From JBDSEG01 sp039920165 (GTDB taxonomy: Bacteria > Pseudomonadota > Gammaproteobacteria > Burkholderiales > Burkholderiaceae_C): a stretch of 8,048 nt of DNA. Under the pieces are notes generated by a model that worked only from the letters and a program-made list of their open reading frames with translations, was not told the DNA's origin and searched no databases. A program made the translations under genes and the position numbers. This document shows, one piece after another, positions 5,796 through 8,048 of the stretch. How positions within the stretch are numbered: the first letter of the stretch is position 1; each line of letters opens with the position of its first letter. The stretch covers positions 1-8,048 of the forward strand of contig JBDSEG010000361.1 of NCBI GenBank assembly GCA_039920165.1, in the 5' to 3' direction.

Positions 5796-7547
5796 ATGTC
5801 CGCTGTCGCTGAACTCCCCGTGACCTCACTCTCAAGCAACGCGCAGCCGGTCTGGTCGTCGCGCCTTTCGACGCTCGATCGGCGCGTGCGCATGCGCCTG
5901 GCCTTCGGCGTCGTCTTGCTGCTGGCGATCGCCATCGCTGCGGTGGTGCTCGGGCGCCAGAGCGATTGGCGCGTGCTCTTCGCCAACCTGGGCGACAAGG
6001 ATGGCGGCGCCATCGTCGCACAACTGGCGCAGATGAACGTGCCCTACAAATACACCGAGGGCGGCGGCGCCGTGATGGTGCCGGCCGACCGCGTGCACGA
6101 CGTGCGTCTGCGCCTGGCTTCGCTGGGTCTGCCCAAGGGCTCGGTGGCCGGCTTCGAGATCATGGAGAACAACCGCTTTGGAATGACGCAGTTTCAGGAG
6201 AAGCTGAGCTTCCAGCGCGGCCTCGAAGGCGAGCTCGCGCGCACCATCCAGGGCTTGGCTGCCGTGCAGAGCGCGCGCGTGCACCTGGCGCTGCCCAACC
6301 AGAACGGCTTCTTTCGGGAGCAGCAAAAGCCATCGGCTTCGATCATGCTGACGCTGCATCACGGCCGCACGCTCGAGCGCGGCCAGATCGCCGGCATCGT
6401 GCATCTGGTGGCCTCCAGCGTGCCCGAACTGCTGCCGCCGGCGGTGAGCGTCGTCGATGACAGCGGCGCCCTGCTGTCGGCACAGGGCGACAAGGGCTCG
6501 GCTGACGCTCAGCAACTGCAATACAAGCAACAGCTCGAGCAGCAATACGCAAGGCGCATTCTCGACATCCTCGAGCCGGTTGTCGGGCGGCAGAACGTCA
6601 AGGCCACTGTCACCGCCGACGTCGACTTCTCGCAGAGCGAAGCCACATCCGAGGAGCACCGCCCGAATCTGGCCAACGATGCCAGCGCCGTGCGCAGCCA
6701 GCAGACGAGCGAGAGCACCGGCGCCATGGCGACGCCGGCGGGTGGCATACCGGGCGCCACCTCGAACACACCGCCGACGGCGCCGAGCGCGCCGATCAAT
6801 GGTGCCGCGCCGCCCCTGGCCCCTGCTGGCGCTGCGGCCACAGCCGCGGCGGCGGCGCAAAGGCCGCCGACCAAACGCGAAACGACTGTCAACTACGAAG
6901 TCGACAAGACCGTGAAGACAGTGCGCCGGGCCTTCGGCGAGGTGCGACGGGTCAACGCGGCGGTGGTCGTCAATTTCACCAACACCACCGACGCCCAGGG
7001 CAAGACCACCGCAGCGGCGCTGCCGGCGGCGCAAATCGAGCAGATGACGGCGTTGGTGCGCGAGAGCATCGGCTTCAACAAGGAGCGCGGCGATTCGGTC
7101 AATCTGATGAACGCCGCCTTCATGGTCGACGCCAATACGACACCCGAACTGCCGATCTGGCAACGGCCCGAGATGCTGGAGCTGGCGCGCAACTTCGCCT
7201 GGCCCATCGGGCTGGTGCTGATCGGCGCTTTCGTGTTGCTGGGCATGGTGCGCCCAGGGTTGAAGGCCTGGGCCAAGGCGGCGCCGCAGCAGATGCAGCC
7301 GCTGTTGTCGGCGCCGGGAGGCCAGCTCAACGCCATCGAGAGCGAGGTGCCGATGCGTCCGGCCTTGCCGACCCCGGGGACCTCGGCGCTGGAGTCTCCC
7401 CGAGCGTCGTTGGCCGGCACGGGGGCCGAAGCAGCCGGATCGGGTGAAGGCGCAACCGAGCAGGCGCGCCTCGAAGGTGCGCGGCAGATGGCGCGCCAGA
7501 ACCCGGTGGCCGTGGCCAATATCGTCAAGAGCTGGGTCAACGCCTGA
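5796..7547 (+). CDS. fliF: Flagellar MS-ring protein FliF
   Basis: 583 residues from ATG 5796, a little longer than the usual 530-570. FliF builds the MS ring in the inner membrane, the first assembled part of the flagellum and the housing of the export gate. Seen in order: a cytoplasmic N-terminus (1-34), membrane segment 1 (about 35-52, FGVVLLLAIAIAAVVL), a YscJ/FliF ring-building region (about 55-230, with LFANLGDKDGGAIVAQL, GGGAVMVPADRV and SARVHLALPNQNGFF), a low-complexity Ala/Pro linker (about 307-359), a further periplasmic domain starting TTVNYEVDKTVKTVRR, membrane segment 2 (about 466-485) and a cytoplasmic tail. The extreme C-terminus ARQNPVAVANIVKSWV is the conserved FliG-binding segment. 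An in-frame ATG at 5664 would add 44 residues unlike FliF, and MSAVAE at 5796 fits family starts. It is followed by fliG after 36 bases, so the two are probably cotranscribed. Confidence 0.97.
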   Translation: MSAVAELPVTSLSSNAQPVWSSRLSTLDRRVRMRLAFGVVLLLAIAIAAVVLGRQSDWRVLFANLGDKDGGAIVAQLAQMNVPYKYTEGGGAVMVPADRVHDVRLRLASLGLPKGSVAGFEIMENNRFGMTQFQEKLSFQRGLEGELARTIQGLAAVQSARVHLALPNQNGFFREQQKPSASIMLTLHHGRTLERGQIAGIVHLVASSVPELLPPAVSVVDDSGALLSAQGDKGSADAQQLQYKQQLEQQYARRILDILEPVVGRQNVKATVTADVDFSQSEATSEEHRPNLANDASAVRSQQTSESTGAMATPAGGIPGATSNTPPTAPSAPINGAAPPLAPAGAAATAAAAAQRPPTKRETTVNYEVDKTVKTVRRAFGEVRRVNAAVVVNFTNTTDAQGKTTAAALPAAQIEQMTALVRESIGFNKERGDSVNLMNAAFMVDANTTPELPIWQRPEMLELARNFAWPIGLVLIGAFVLLGMVRPGLKAWAKAAPQQMQPLLSAPGGQLNAIESEVPMRPALPTPGTSALESPRASLAGTGAEAAGSGEGATEQARLEGARQMARQNPVAVANIVKSWVNA

Positions 7548-7583
7548 TCCCGGCCGACCGAATCAATCCGACACAAGTACTCG

Positions 7584-8048
7584 ATGGACGAACAGGGACT
7601 CAACGACGCGGCGATCCTGCTGATGTCGCTCGGTGAACGGGAGGCCGGCCAGGTACTGCGCCACCTGTCGCCGCGCGAGGTGCAGAAGATCGGCGAGACC
7701 ATCAACAAGACGCGCTCGGTCACACGCGAGCGCCTGGGCCAGGTGGCCGATCGCTTTGTCGCTGCGACCGAAGGGCAAAGCCTGTTCGCCGCCGATACCG
7801 GCGACTACGTTCGCGCGGTGCTCAAGCACGCACTGGGTGACGAGAAGGCGTCGATCCTGATCGACCGCATCCTGCAGACCGGCGACCTGGCGGGCATCGA
7901 CAACCTCAAATGGATGGACGCACTGTCGGTGGCCGAGGTGCTCAAGGTCGAGCATCCGCAAATCGTCGCGGCCATCCTGGTGCATCTGGAGCCCGAACAC
8001 GCGGCGGCCATCCTGATCGCGCTGCCGGAGGCGCAGCGCGCCGAAGTG
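7584..8048 (+). CDS. fliG: Flagellar motor switch protein FliG, 3' end cut by window
   Basis: 155 codons are visible of a protein usually about 330 residues long; the frame is open to the right edge. FliG sits on the cytoplasmic face of the MS ring, transmits torque from the MotA stator and helps switch rotation direction. The N-terminal domain (about 1-110) has the usual opening DAAILLMSLGEREAGQVLRH, then LSPREVQKIGETI and KHALGDEKASILIDRILQTG. The middle domain begins near 118 and contains the conserved EHPQ motif at 123-126 (EHPQIVAAILVHLEPEHAA), which contacts FliM. The C-terminal torque domain lies outside the window. The start at ATG 7584 agrees with the family N-terminus, though no good ribosome binding site precedes it. 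It lies 36 bases after fliF in the same direction. Confidence 0.97.
   Translation, partial: MDEQGLNDAAILLMSLGEREAGQVLRHLSPREVQKIGETINKTRSVTRERLGQVADRFVAATEGQSLFAADTGDYVRAVLKHALGDEKASILIDRILQTGDLAGIDNLKWMDALSVAEVLKVEHPQIVAAILVHLEPEHAAAILIALPEAQRAEV

Noticed and set aside
5591..6013. Upstream in-frame extension of fliE on the minus strand
   Set aside because: It runs through the control region and across fliF; the ATG at 5590 gives the normal FliE length.
5832..7163. Minus-strand open frame of 443 codons
   Set aside because: It is antisense to the clear fliF gene and has a composition typical of shadow frames.
1..8048. tRNA, rRNA, CRISPR array, intact insertion sequence or integrase
   Set aside because: None of the expected repeats, cloverleaf folds, conserved rRNA stretches or transposase motifs were seen on either strand.

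Overview
The window looks like chromosomal DNA from a high-GC betaproteobacterium, most likely Burkholderiales (Comamonadaceae or the Rubrivivax/Leptothrix side). This rests on the very GC-rich codon use and on FliE, FliF and FliG sequences that read like those of that group. Species cannot be told from the sequence.

Layout, left to right. (1) Positions 1-2149, minus strand: a large protein cut by the left edge, with 716 codons visible. Its visible C-terminal third matches the uncharacterised DUF6603 family as I recall it. (2) Positions 2146-2214, minus strand: a possible 22-codon mini-gene, joined to both neighbours by overlapping start/stop codons. (3) Positions 2211-4751, minus strand: an 846-residue PhoD-like metallophosphoesterase with all the expected metal-site motifs. 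These form one tightly coupled minus-strand unit, with the phosphatase translated first and the DUF6603 protein last. (4) Positions about 4752-5284: a gene-poor stretch of clearly lower GC (59 % by hand count over 4861-5220) with an interrupted inverted repeat, traces of a decayed plus-strand gene, and a GC-rich hairpin just after fliE. (5) Positions 5285-5590, minus strand: fliE. (6) Positions 5591-5795: the divergent control region. (7) Positions 5796-7547, plus strand: fliF. (8) Position 7584 to the right edge, plus strand: the first 155 codons of fliG.

The right half is a standard flagellar basal-body locus. FliF forms the MS ring, FliE joins it to the proximal rod, and FliG docks on the cytoplasmic C-terminus of FliF to form the rotor/switch. 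The left half is accessory. The phosphatase and the DUF6603 protein are probably made together and may act together, but nothing in the window gives their substrate or purpose. The low-GC stretch between the halves looks like an old junction where foreign or decaying DNA separates the accessory unit from the flagellar core genes.
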